Position numbers and translations under genes: made by a program. Positions 17,684-27,800 of a stretch of DNA of 64,000 nt are shown here, one piece after another (within the stretch, counting starts at the first letter, position 1; every line of letters starts with the position of its first letter). The stretch lies in the NCBI RefSeq assembly GCF_001010355.1, contig NZ_JPLA01000043.1:62001-126000 (forward strand), given 5' to 3'. The notes under the pieces are model-generated. The model searched no databases. It was not told where the DNA came from and saw only the letters and a list, made by a program, of their open reading frames with translations. Source of the stretch: Dyella japonica DSM 16301 (lineage in GTDB: Bacteria > Pseudomonadota > Gammaproteobacteria > Xanthomonadales > Rhodanobacteraceae).

Positions 17684-19789
17684 GTGAACACTGATTTTTC
17701 TTCACAGGCGAGTGCCGGCCGACGCGATATCAGGCAATGGCTGTGGCCGGCCGCCCTGCTCGCGCTGGGCATGCTGCTGATTACGTTCCATCAGTCGGAC
17801 TACTTCAAGGCTGTTCCTGGCGACATCGCCGATGCGCGATTCAACAATCTCGTCCTGGAACATCTGTACCGCTGGATCACCGGGCATGACGCCAGCCTCT
17901 GGAGCCCGGGTTTCTTCTATCCGTATCAGGGTGCGCTGGCCTTCAGCGACAACCATTTCGGAACTGGCCTGATCTACATCGTCCAGCGCGCGCTGGGCCT
18001 GACGCCGGAGATGGCCTTCATCGGCTGGTATACGTTCGCCGCGCCGCTTAACTTCGTGGCGTGCTACATCGCCCTGCGACGCTTCGGCCTCGGTGTCGGC
18101 GGCGCATCGGTCGGCGCTTTCATCTTCAGCTTCTCGTTCATTGCCAGCTCGCAGACCGGGCATGCACAACTGGCCTATCGTTTCGCCACGCCACTGGCGC
18201 TGCTTGCCTGGCAACGATGGCTGACTGCGGGAGACCTCAAGCAGCTCGCCATCACGGCGCTTTGGATCACGCTGCAATTCTATTGCTCGATCTACCTGGG
18301 GTATTTCGCCCTGTTGCTGTTGTTGGCTTACGCGATCGCACAGTCGATTGCTCTATGGCGAGTGAAGACCACGGGGCCATACAAGGCAATCAAGCAGGGC
18401 TACCTGGCGACGCCCCGGCGCGACAAGATCTACGTTGCCATTGCCATCGCCGCCTGCGCCGTGGCGCTACTGGCGATGTTCTATCCCTATCTGTACTACT
18501 CCCATCTCTACGGCTTCCGCCGCGACTATGGGGAAGTCCAGACGATGCTGCCGCGCCTGGCAAGCTACGTGCTCATGGACGGATCGCGGATCTGGGGCCC
18601 TTTCAGCGCCGGCATCACCGACATGCCGATGCGCAATGAACAGCAGATGTTCTTTGGCGCCGTCGCCTGGCTGCTTGCATTGGTGGGCGCGACCGGACTT
18701 CGCGACCTGCGCGCCCGCTGCGCATTGATGGCCCTGCTGGTGCTGTTCCTGCTCACCCTCTGCGTCCACGGACACAGCTTCTACGCCTATTTCTACCATC
18801 TGCCGCTCGCCAATGCCGTTCGAGCCGTCGCCCGCATCGGACTGGTCATGATGCTGCCCGTTGCCATGCTTGCCGGCCTGGGCTTCGACCGGCTGCTGTC
18901 TGCTTCCCGGCACAAGAAGTGGCCTGGCCTGATCGTTGCCACCGCGCTTGCCGCCTGTCTGGTCGCGGAGTACGCCATGTATCACACCTGGTCGGTGCCG
19001 CTCGTGGAATGGCGCGGCCGGGTCACGCATCTGCAGGAGCAGGTGCCCGCCACTCTTCCGGCAGACGCGATCATCTATGTGCCGGAACGAGCCGATCAGC
19101 GCCAATTCCTCAACGAGCTTGACGGCATGCAATTGGGACAGGCGCTGGACCGCAATACCCTCAACGGATATTCCGGCAATTGGCCGATCGGCTTTTCCGA
19201 GCGCGACGTGAACAACTGCTCGGTCATCAACAATCGCCTGGCCGGCTACGCTGCCCAAGCCAAGCTTTCATACAACGAGTACGTGGCGCTGGTGAACAGG
19301 GTTTCCATCCTGGGGACGTCGCAAAAGTGCGAGCCGCTTGGACAGCTGCTGTCTCGCACGCACTTCAGCGGCAAACTTTCGCGCGAACTGCCCAAGGATC
19401 TTGTCATCGATATTGAAAACGTTCAGCCCGAAGGCAAGGGGCTCACGTTGTCACTGTCGGTGATGAATCATTCGGCCATCAATCTGCCGTCCGTATCGGA
19501 CGATAACCGGCCCGTGCGTTTCTCCTGGCGCTTCGTGCCTCTCGACGCATCGCCCTCGCCCGACGATGGCTGGGATACACGCAAGGACCTGACCGGCGAT
19601 GTGGCGCCGGGGCAAACCTCCCGCTTCAGTTTTCCCATCGCGGCGCCGGCGCAGCCGGGCAGCTATCGCCTGGAAGTGGATATGGTCCAGGAGCTCGTTT
19701 CCTGGTTCCACCGCCGGGGGATGCCGATTGCCAAGAGCCAGCAGACGATCGTGGTTGACCAGGACGGCAGCGTCCACGTTTCCCACTAA
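17684..19789 (+). CDS. Large polytopic membrane protein, GT-C glycosyltransferase-like
   Basis: This 701-residue protein starts at GTG 17684 with GCGAGG upstream. It has about ten hydrophobic segments between residues 20 and 430 and a soluble, probably periplasmic C-terminal domain (about 440-701). The first loop after helix 1 carries PGDIADARFN (45-54) and later WSPGFFYP (73-80). An acidic motif in the first external loop is the hallmark of GT-C enzymes that use polyprenyl-linked sugars. After GtrB and GtrA, the third gene of gtr clusters encodes just such a transferase. The call is therefore a putative periplasmic sugar transferase for O-antigen decoration. No named family is recognised with certainty. 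Confidence 0.72.
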   Translation: MNTDFSSQASAGRRDIRQWLWPAALLALGMLLITFHQSDYFKAVPGDIADARFNNLVLEHLYRWITGHDASLWSPGFFYPYQGALAFSDNHFGTGLIYIVQRALGLTPEMAFIGWYTFAAPLNFVACYIALRRFGLGVGGASVGAFIFSFSFIASSQTGHAQLAYRFATPLALLAWQRWLTAGDLKQLAITALWITLQFYCSIYLGYFALLLLLAYAIAQSIALWRVKTTGPYKAIKQGYLATPRRDKIYVAIAIAACAVALLAMFYPYLYYSHLYGFRRDYGEVQTMLPRLASYVLMDGSRIWGPFSAGITDMPMRNEQQMFFGAVAWLLALVGATGLRDLRARCALMALLVLFLLTLCVHGHSFYAYFYHLPLANAVRAVARIGLVMMLPVAMLAGLGFDRLLSASRHKKWPGLIVATALAACLVAEYAMYHTWSVPLVEWRGRVTHLQEQVPATLPADAIIYVPERADQRQFLNELDGMQLGQALDRNTLNGYSGNWPIGFSERDVNNCSVINNRLAGYAAQAKLSYNEYVALVNRVSILGTSQKCEPLGQLLSRTHFSGKLSRELPKDLVIDIENVQPEGKGLTLSLSVMNHSAINLPSVSDDNRPVRFSWRFVPLDASPSPDDGWDTRKDLTGDVAPGQTSRFSFPIAAPAQPGSYRLEVDMVQELVSWFHRRGMPIAKSQQTIVVDQDGSVHVSH

Positions 19790-19832
19790 GCCCGCCGCTC
19801 ACGTCTCGCCTGACGGCGCGCCATCGCGCGCG

Positions 19833-20972
19833 TCATTTGGCCAATACGGGTTCCGTGGCAGCCGGCGTGGCAAACCAGCGGCGGTAAACGTAAGAACCCA
19901 GCTTGATACCCGGTTCTTCCACCCAGCGATAGGTGATTTCCGCCAGCGCGATCACGATGGCCAGGGTGATCGCGAAACAGGTCAGCATGGCCAGCGTGGT
20001 CGTCGGCACGTGCAGATAGATCCGGCGATACACGGGAATCATCAGATAGACCACCGTCGGATGGATCAGATACACCGAATAGCTGATCTGCCCCAGGTGC
20101 ATGGTCACCCTGTTGACGATGCTCTTGATCGGCGCGTAACACAGTCCAATCAACAACAGCAGATAGACCAGGCCCTGCCAGTAATAGTTGTTGCCCAGGA
20201 GGTTGGGCAGCCAGTCATTGAGCAGCGCCATGTAGACGAACGCGCCTGCAAGCAACAGCATGTAGCCCAATTCCCGGCGGGCAGATTCGCGCGCGTCCTC
20301 AAAATGACCCTTGAGGACAAAGTAGGCGACGGCGCCACAGGCGAAGATGGGCAAATGCTTGAATACCGACCACTGGACGATCGCCGTGTGCTGCTCGGCC
20401 GTAAGCGGAAGGTATTCCAGTCCCGTCTGGACCAGCTGCCACAGCAGAAGAAACCCGATAACCCAGGAAACGGCTGCGTAAATGCTTTTCGTGCGGAAGT
20501 AGATGAACGGAAAAATGGCGTAGAACAGCATCTCTACACCGATCGTCCAGCTGGCCCACACGAAACCTTGCTGCCCCTCGGGCAGCAGATTGAAGATGAA
20601 AAGGAAACTCGCCAGCTTCTCCGACAGCGGGTGAGTTGCCTGAAACACCCAATGGTCACGGATGATCGTCGCGATGATGATCACGTAGAACAGCGGCGCA
20701 ATTCGGAAAAACCGGTGGAGATAAAAGCTAAGTACCGGTCGCGGCTTCGCCAGCCTGAATGGCATCGTGTAGAACAGCGAGAACGCACTGACCACGAAAA
20801 AAAGCGTGACGCCCGTGCCACCCGTATGCGCGAACTTGCTGGCCCACACCGGTGTATCCAGCCCTGGGTGCGGCATGACGACCATATGGTAAAGCACCAC
20901 ATAGACGGCGGCCAAACCTCTCAATGTATCGAGAAAATGCAGACGGCCCTTGCTAGGTATCGCGTTTTTCAT
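19833..20972 (-). CDS. Acyltransferase family 3 (OafA-like) membrane protein
   Basis: This is an integral membrane acyltransferase of the OafA/NodX family that O-acylates surface sugars. It is 379 residues from the ATG at 20972, preceded by AGGAACTG. The family signature HFLDTLRGLAAVYVVLYH covers residues 12-29, with about ten helices and LGQISYSVYLIHPTVVY near the C-terminus. No SGNH domain is attached. It lies on the reverse strand within the polysaccharide region, which suggests O-acetylation of the O-chain or capsule. Confidence 0.9.
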   Translation of the reverse strand: MKNAIPSKGRLHFLDTLRGLAAVYVVLYHMVVMPHPGLDTPVWASKFAHTGGTGVTLFFVVSAFSLFYTMPFRLAKPRPVLSFYLHRFFRIAPLFYVIIIATIIRDHWVFQATHPLSEKLASFLFIFNLLPEGQQGFVWASWTIGVEMLFYAIFPFIYFRTKSIYAAVSWVIGFLLLWQLVQTGLEYLPLTAEQHTAIVQWSVFKHLPIFACGAVAYFVLKGHFEDARESARRELGYMLLLAGAFVYMALLNDWLPNLLGNNYYWQGLVYLLLLIGLCYAPIKSIVNRVTMHLGQISYSVYLIHPTVVYLMIPVYRRIYLHVPTTTLAMLTCFAITLAIVIALAEITYRWVEEPGIKLGSYVYRRWFATPAATEPVLAK

Positions 20973-21420
20973 CAGTTCCTGGTTCCCAATATGAGAAGTA
21001 CGGGCCGTCGCCCCGTCAAAGGCGCCGATAGTAGCAAGTTGTTTCGACACCCCGACGCTTTCGCCTCCCGTGCACGCCGCTCACGGCCGCATGGACGCCA
21101 GCCCGTTGACCTTCTGGGAACCTGCATGTTCCTGAGAAAGACGATGTCGCGCAGGAGCAGGGCATCACACGATGACCTTCGCCCCTCTCGCCGGATCGGC
21201 ACGGCGTGAGCGTCTACGGGCCGCCACAAATCTTCTGGGTTCACTCAATCGGTGCCAGGACTGGCAAGGCGGCACCCTCCGCCCTGTCCGTCCGGTCGCG
21301 CTCCTGAAGCCAGCAGCGCGGCCGTCGGCATTTCACCCACCCAGGCCCGGCGCGGGCCGCAAAAACACTATGGCCGGACCGCACCCGCTGTTGTCGCGCG
21401 AGCGGCGACCGGCCACGACC
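20973..21420. other. 448-base gene-free stretch
   Basis: No credible coding sequence lies between the acyltransferase and methyltransferase genes, although both are on the reverse strand and might be expected to be close. The sequence has no obvious terminator with a T tract, no recognisable transposase remnant and no tRNA. It could hold the promoter of the acyltransferase gene or scar DNA from a past rearrangement. Confidence 0.4.
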
Positions 21421-22293
21421 TCACGATGCCTTGCTCGGCGACAGGTACACGTATCGCTGCAAGCCATCTTCCAGCGACCGGTCCGTACCCTCGATGCGCC
21501 AGCCCGGCACGGCGCGCTCAAGCCAGTCGAGGTCGAATGAGGTATCACCGTAGGTCACATCACCGTCGATGGCTTCGCGCTTGTGCGGACAAAAAGCGAA
21601 TCCGCCGCCCTGGTGCGCTGCCGCCAGGGCCTTCTTCTGCTCGTCGGTCGTGTGCCCGTCATGCGCCCAATATTCCTGCGGGCGGATCGTGATCACCAGC
21701 AAGCCATCGGGTGCAACCACATCGCGCAGCGCGCTCAGCGCCGTCAACGTCGCACGTTCGGACAAATGCGTGAAGACCGAGAAGGCATAAATCAGATCGA
21801 ACTTCTGCCCATCGACCGGAAGAGATTGCGGCAGATAATCCGACTGGCGGAAGTTTTCGCCCAGACCGTCGGCCCGGCAAATGGCAATGGAGCGATCCCA
21901 CGGGTCCACGCCATAAAAGCTTGCCTCATTGACAAAGGCATACATCAATCGCGCGATGCGGCCATAACCGCAGCCGTAATCGAGGATTTTCGCGTCCTCG
22001 AGAACCCGCCCGGTCATGCGGTTGTAGTTGTAGCTCAATGCCCGGACGAAATTGAGCGTCTGCTTCAGCAGGGGGATGCCTGCATTGCCAGTCCAGTCGC
22101 GCTGGATCTGGTCGGAGGCCATCTTCGGAAGAATACCTGAGAGACGCGGAAACTCCGGATTGGGAATGGACAAGAGAAATTCCCCGAAATCATCCAGCCC
22201 CAAAAGCCCCAGTCGCCGAAAGACGTCGTCTCGGGACGTAAGCCCGGTGTCCGCCTCCATGGCGGCAATATGATTCCTTACGTACGCCAGCAT
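21421..22293 (-). CDS. SAM-dependent class I methyltransferase
   Basis: This is a 290-residue cytoplasmic methyltransferase. Motif I reads LDYGCGYG (104-111), followed by YGVDPWDRSIAIC and FDLIYAFSVFTHL, which is characteristic of glycan-associated methyltransferases in O-antigen clusters. The start at 22293 is chosen because GGAGGGAAC lies directly before that ATG, though the frame is open 14 codons further. The N-terminal 100 residues are helical and of unknown role. The target is probably a sugar or a sugar-nucleotide intermediate of the O-chain. Confidence 0.87.
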   Translation of the reverse strand: MLAYVRNHIAAMEADTGLTSRDDVFRRLGLLGLDDFGEFLLSIPNPEFPRLSGILPKMASDQIQRDWTGNAGIPLLKQTLNFVRALSYNYNRMTGRVLEDAKILDYGCGYGRIARLMYAFVNEASFYGVDPWDRSIAICRADGLGENFRQSDYLPQSLPVDGQKFDLIYAFSVFTHLSERATLTALSALRDVVAPDGLLVITIRPQEYWAHDGHTTDEQKKALAAAHQGGGFAFCPHKREAIDGDVTYGDTSFDLDWLERAVPGWRIEGTDRSLEDGLQRYVYLSPSKAS

Positions 22294-22592
22294 GTTCCCT
22301 CCGCAGCAGTCAGAATAAACACAGCCATTTGCCAATCGGCGCGCTCAGCTCCTAAAAATCAACCCCTCGCTGAGAAAACCAGCACCTTTATGGGAAGCTG
22401 ACCCATGCAATGCAGCCCCGAATATCAGGTGATCTCCCATACTCTCGTCTCGGTCAAACGAAAGCAAACCCCCACTTAGCAGCGCCAAAACAAAGATTTG
22501 CCGATCGCGCCCAAGGCGCCTCCCGGCTGGTAAAGTAGGCGGTTCGATCCTCTTGGGCCGAGCCGTAAGTATCGGCAACTACAGGAAATTTC
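22294..22592. promoter_or_regulatory. Divergent promoter region, methyltransferase / wzm
   Basis: About 300 gene-free bases separate the divergent methyltransferase and wzm genes, visibly richer in A/T than the surroundings. Promoters for both directions must lie here. I could not fix a convincing -35/-10 pair for either. Confidence 0.45.
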
Positions 22593-23444
22593 GTGAAGTC
22601 GACGCTAATACAAGCCGGTGGGAACCGAGAGCCCGCCACTCCTGTGGCAATGATCCGGCAGGCCTGGAATAACCGGGCTCTCATCGTGACCCTGACACGG
22701 CGCGATATTGCCAGCCGGTATCGCGGTTCGGCCCTGGGCATGCTTTGGTCCATCCTCAATCCCCTGCTCATGCTGGCCATTTACACCTTTGTGTTCAGCC
22801 AGGTCTTTCGCATGCGCTGGGGTGCGGGCGCCGCCAGCAGTCCGATGGACTTCGCCTTGATGCTATTTGCCGGCATGCTCGGTTTCACATTTTTCGCCGA
22901 TAGCGTGAATCGGGCTCCCGGCTTGATCCTCTCAAGTCCGAACCTGGTCAAGAAAATCGTTTTCCCACTGGAGATCCAGGCCTTCGTGGTCCTCGGCTCG
23001 GGGCTGTTCCAGGCGGGCATCAGCCTGCTGGTGCTGCTGGTCGCCTTTGTACTTGCCAAAGGTGAAGCGCCGCATTGGACGGCCATCCTGTTGCCGCTCA
23101 CCTTTCTGCCGTTGTGCCTGCTGGTCCTGGGCCTGACCTGGATCCTCGCCTCACTGGGCGTCTTCGTGCGTGATATTGGCCAGCTCGTGGGGCACCTGGT
23201 CACCATGACCATGTTCCTCTCCCCCTTGTTCTATCCGGTCACGGCGATCCCCGAATCGTTCCGTCACCTGTTCTACCTCAACCCGATGACGTTCTTGATG
23301 GGCGAGATCCGAAAGGTGCTTATCATTGGCGAACAACCCGCCTGGGGGGCATTGAGTCTGTTCACGCTCGCCATGTTCGTGTTCGCCAGCGCCGGCTTCT
23401 GGTGGTTCCAGCGCACTCGCCGAGGTTTTGCCGATGTCCTCTAA
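22593..23444 (+). CDS. wzm: O-antigen ABC transporter permease
   Basis: This ABC-2 type permease exports lipid-linked O-polysaccharide across the inner membrane. It has 283 residues from GTG 22593 with ACAGGAAA upstream. The family features are LTRRDIASRYRGSALGMLW near residue 35-53 and six hydrophobic segments ending in GFWWFQRTRRGFADVL. It overlaps the ATPase gene by 11 bases. The presence of this exporter without wzx/wzy points to the ABC-dependent O-antigen pathway. Confidence 0.94.
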   Translation: MKSTLIQAGGNREPATPVAMIRQAWNNRALIVTLTRRDIASRYRGSALGMLWSILNPLLMLAIYTFVFSQVFRMRWGAGAASSPMDFALMLFAGMLGFTFFADSVNRAPGLILSSPNLVKKIVFPLEIQAFVVLGSGLFQAGISLLVLLVAFVLAKGEAPHWTAILLPLTFLPLCLLVLGLTWILASLGVFVRDIGQLVGHLVTMTMFLSPLFYPVTAIPESFRHLFYLNPMTFLMGEIRKVLIIGEQPAWGALSLFTLAMFVFASAGFWWFQRTRRGFADVL

Positions 23445-24825
23445 CGTGTCGATCCGCGTCGACGGCATCAGCAAGTGCTACAACGTCTACGCCAGCCCGA
23501 TGGACCGACTGCTGCAGTCGCTCTACCCTCGTGCGGCCCGCATGGCCGGGGGCGTGGGCGCCCGCCGCGTGGCGAACGCGCTGCGCGAGCGAAGGAATTT
23601 CAGCGAGTTCTGGGCTTTGCGAGACGTCAGTTTCGAGGTCAAGCGCGGCGAAACCGTAGGCATCGTCGGCCGCAATGGCTCGGGCAAATCAACCCTGTTG
23701 CAGATGATTGCCGGAACGCTCACGCCCACCCAGGGCTCGATCTCGGTGCAGGGCCGCATTGCCGCGCTGCTGGAGCTGGGCTCCGGTTTCAATCCCGAAT
23801 TCACGGGCATCGAAAACGTCCATCTCAATGCCTCCGTGCTTGGCCTGACCGATGCTGAAATCGACCAGCGCATGGATTCCATCCTCGCGTTCGCCGACAT
23901 CGGTGACTTCGCCAAGCGCCCCATCAAGACCTATTCGAGCGGCATGGTGGTGCGCCTCGCATTCGCGGTCCAGGCACAGGTGGAGCCGGACATCCTGATC
24001 GTCGACGAAGCGCTGTCCGTGGGTGATGCAAAATTCCAGGCAAAGTGCTTTGCACGCCTGGAATCGCTGAAGGAAGCAGGCACCTCGATTCTCTTCGTGT
24101 CGCATGCCACCGAGCAGGTGATCAGCCATTGCGATCGCGCCATCCTGCTGCACGACGGCCTGGTGCATCAGCACGGCAAGCCCAAGGACGTGGTGCATAC
24201 CTACCTGGACCTGCTGTTCGGCGGCTCGCGCAAGCTGGCCAAGACGGCCGGTACCACCGAAGCGTCGATCCTGGGCGCCACGCCGGAGGCAAAGAAGGAG
24301 CTGACCGACGGATCGTATGCGCTGGACATGCGGCCGGGCGCCTTCGAAGAGCGCGGAAACTACAGCCCCTACGAGTACCGCTGGGGCAATCGCGCCGCGC
24401 AGATCCTGGACTTCCGACTGGTCGGACCGAACGGCGCGGAGCCCTCGGTGGTGCTCGCCGGCGACCGCCTGCGGCTCACGCTTGGCATTGCTTTCAATGA
24501 AACGGTGTTTCGCCCGATTTTTGGCCTGACCATCAAAACCAAGGACGGCATCACAGTCTACGGTTCCAACACCGAGATGTCCGAGACCTCGCTGCCTTCG
24601 GGCATCGGCCATGCCGGCACGCACGCCATCGTCAGTTTCGACTTTGACTGCATGCTGGGGCCGGGCGACTACTTCTTCTCCGTGGGTGTGGCCAGTCGCG
24701 ATGGCGAAGAGGCCATTCCGCATGATCGCCGCTATGACGCGATCCACATCAACGTAAACGACACGGGCTTTTTCGGCCTGGCAAAGATCAATATGACCAT
24801 GGACGCCAAGGAGGCCTTGCCGTGA
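23434..24825 (+). CDS. wzt: O-antigen ABC transporter ATP-binding protein with C-terminal carbohydrate-binding domain
   Basis: This is the ATPase partner of Wzm. It has 463 residues. Walker A GRNGSGKS is at 79-86, the signature YSSGMVVRLA near 167-176 and Walker B ILIVDEA at 187-193. Residues about 270-463 form an extra domain with a beta-rich pattern (IFGLTIKTKDGITVYGSNT), the Wzt-C fold that recognises the capped end of the O-chain in E. coli O8/O9a. A terminal modification such as methylation may therefore signal export, and the methyltransferase domain in the next gene is a candidate. The stop overlaps the next start by four bases. Confidence 0.94.
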   Translation: MSSNVSIRVDGISKCYNVYASPMDRLLQSLYPRAARMAGGVGARRVANALRERRNFSEFWALRDVSFEVKRGETVGIVGRNGSGKSTLLQMIAGTLTPTQGSISVQGRIAALLELGSGFNPEFTGIENVHLNASVLGLTDAEIDQRMDSILAFADIGDFAKRPIKTYSSGMVVRLAFAVQAQVEPDILIVDEALSVGDAKFQAKCFARLESLKEAGTSILFVSHATEQVISHCDRAILLHDGLVHQHGKPKDVVHTYLDLLFGGSRKLAKTAGTTEASILGATPEAKKELTDGSYALDMRPGAFEERGNYSPYEYRWGNRAAQILDFRLVGPNGAEPSVVLAGDRLRLTLGIAFNETVFRPIFGLTIKTKDGITVYGSNTEMSETSLPSGIGHAGTHAIVSFDFDCMLGPGDYFFSVGVASRDGEEAIPHDRRYDAIHINVNDTGFFGLAKINMTMDAKEALP

Positions 24826-27800
24826 CCGGCCCTCGCTCCCCTTTTGAAGATTTTCTTCGCGCGTCCGCCTATCGTCAGGATGAGACACACCGCATTTGGC
24901 ACAAGGAAGGCGAGGCAGCCTTCAGCTATTCCGATGGCGACGAAACCGAACAACGCATCGCCCGGGTCGTAGCCGACAGCGCCGATGTCTCGCAGTTTTC
25001 GCGCGAGCTGCATCGCCACATGACGGATTGGCCGAGCACCTATCACCTCAGCCCTACCCGAGCCAACCTGCTGCGCCCGCTGGCCGGCGCGATCGCCAAT
25101 GCCAAAGTGCTGGAGATCGGTGCAGGCTGTGGCGCCATCACGCGGTTCCTGGGCGAACAGGGCGCGCAGGTGCTGGCCCTGGAAGGCAGCCGCCGACGCG
25201 CCTCCATTGCCGCATCGCGCTGCCGCGATCTGCCCAACGTCGCCGTCCTCAACGAACGCTTCGATGCGCTGCGCACGAGCCAGCGATTCGACGTTGTCAC
25301 GCTCATTGGCGTGCTCGAATACGCTCGCATGTATACGGCGGGTGCCGATCCCGTGCTCGAGACGCTGCGCCTGGCGCGCGAACTCCTCACCGATGACGGC
25401 ATCCTGGTGGTGGCAATCGAGAACCAGCTCGGGCTGAAGTACTTCGCCGGCGTCGCCGAAGACCACCTGGGCCGCGCCATGGCGGGCATCCAGGATCAGT
25501 ACGGTGAGCACACCGTCGTCACGTTTGGAAAAGTCGAGCTGGAATCGTACTTCCGCAAGGCGGGTTTCGAAGCGTCCGAATGCGCCGTGCCGCTGCCCGA
25601 CTACAAGCTGCCCCAATGCGTGGTGTTTCCGCTTGGCGTGGCAGCGCATGAGGAGTTCGATGCAGGATCGCTTGCCGGCCAGTCGTCGCGATCGGACCGG
25701 CAACTGGTCACCATGCCGCTGTTCTCGCTTGGACGCGCGTTCGACGTGGTGGGGCGCAATGGCCTTTTGGCCGACCTGGCAAATTCGTTTCTGATGATCG
25801 CCCGCAAGTCCGGGCAGTCGCCGTCGTTTTCCACCCTCTTGCCCGATGTATTGGCCGAGCAGTATTCGTCCGCTCGCGCACCGGCCTTCGCGAAGACCTC
25901 GCGCTTTGTGCGCAAGCAGGGCTCCATCGTCGTCCAGCATCACAAGCTTAGCCCTGACGCGTTGCCGGACAGCAAATTGCTCGTCCAGTCGCTGGAAGAA
26001 GAACCTTACTTCCACGGCATGCATTGGGGCGATGCACTGGAAGGCATTGTCACCAAGCCGGACTGGACCATTGCGCAGGTCGGGGCCTGGTTCGACGTCT
26101 GGAAGCGGGCGCTTGCCGCACGCTTGCCCGAAGCACCGAAGGCCGACAGCCTCGCACTGGAGACGGCCATACCTGGCGCGCTGGTGGACGCCGTTCCGCG
26201 CAACCTGGTACGTCATGTCGATGGCACGACCACGTTCTTCGATCTTGAGTGGTCGTTCAAGGCGCCGCTTACGTTCGGTTACCTGGCCTTCCGCGCGATC
26301 AAACTGTCGTTTGGCTCGCTCACGGGCGTGACGGCACCGCATGATCCCAGGATGCTGCATGTCCCGACGCTGATTCGCGCCATCCTGCGCGAACACGGCC
26401 TGGTCGTGACATCAAGCCATATTCAGACCTATCTTGACCTCGAAGCCTCGCTACGCGACGAATCCATCGGCGACTTCGGAGCGCCGCTGGAATATGACGC
26501 CTACAAGAGCGATCACCTGGGCGTTCTTCCTGATGTGTCAAACCTCCTGCGGCAAAACTCAGCCTCCCAGACGCAGCTGGTTGAACTTGAGTCCATGCAC
26601 GCGGCCCTGGACCGGGAGCATGAGCAGGTCAAGGGCGCCTACGCGAAGCTCCAGGAAAGTCATCGACAGCTGCAGCTGGATGTCACGCGCCTAAATGATG
26701 AGACGACGCGGCTGAACGATGAGACGACGCGGCTGCACGATGTGCTCGACAGCAGCAGCGGAGACAAGCGTGCCGCTGACGAAAAACTGCAGGACCGGAT
26801 CCACGGGCTGGAAGCGCGCATCGTCAAACTGGTCCACTTCGAACAGGTCGCCAAGTCGCAGGCCAGCGAGCTGGAGCTGATCACGCGTTCGGCAAGCTGG
26901 TCGCTGACCCGGCCACTGCGCGCCGGCAATGCCTGGGTGCGCCGCATGAAATCAGCTGCGGGACGGCGCCTGGCCACCGCCACGAAGAAGGCCTATCGCA
27001 CCGTCCCGGTATCGCCAGGAACCAAGAATGCCCTGAAGAGCGCCATCTTCAATCGCACAGGCCTGCTCTTCCGTCACACGGGCGCCTACCAGCGCTGGCT
27101 GGCCTATGAGCGCACGCACGCTCCGGAAACTCAGTCGAGGGGCGCGGCAAACTCTGCCGTCTACAGCGATTCGACCACCGACTTGCCGGCGAACGTGCTG
27201 TGGCGCGCCGACGGCACGCGTGAATGGGCTGACTACGATGTGGTGCGCCATCGCATCGAAGCCACCCTGCAGGAACAACAGCAGGCGAAGAAGCCGCAGA
27301 AGTTCAGCGTGCGCGATTTCTCCAGCCTTGGCGTCGACGAAGCGGCCAAACGCATCCGCTTGCCCGCAGCGCCCGCGTCGCCCGATGTCACCATCCTGGT
27401 GCCGGTGTACAACCACCTGACGACGACGCTCGAGTGCCTGGCATCGATTGCCGACCACGCGAGCGCCGCGGGGGCGAGCTTTGAGGTCCTGATCGCCGAC
27501 GATGCGTCCACGGACGAAAGCCATCGCGTCTTGGCTGCCATCCCCCATGTGCGCGTGGTGACGCAGCCGAGCAACCTGGGTTTCCTGCGCAACTGCAACG
27601 CCGCTGCGGCGCAGGCCAAGGGGCGCCTCATCGTCCTGTTGAACAACGACGTGCAGGTCACCGAGGGCTGGCTGGAAGCGCTGGTGGCATGCATGGATCG
27701 CTCGGCCGACGTGGGTGCCGTGGGTCCTCGCATTGCGTATCCGACCGGCTGGCTGCAGGAGGCCGGCACCACGCTGCATGCCGACGGTACGTCGGAAATG

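Noticed and set aside
19599..21209. A 536-codon forward frame over the acyltransferase gene
   Set aside because: It is the shadow of the reverse-strand acyltransferase, with Q/H/R-rich, non-protein-like composition.
22541..22550. GGTTCGATCC resembles a tRNA T-loop
   Set aside because: The flanks do not pair into a T-stem, and no acceptor stem, anticodon arm or D-arm can be drawn.
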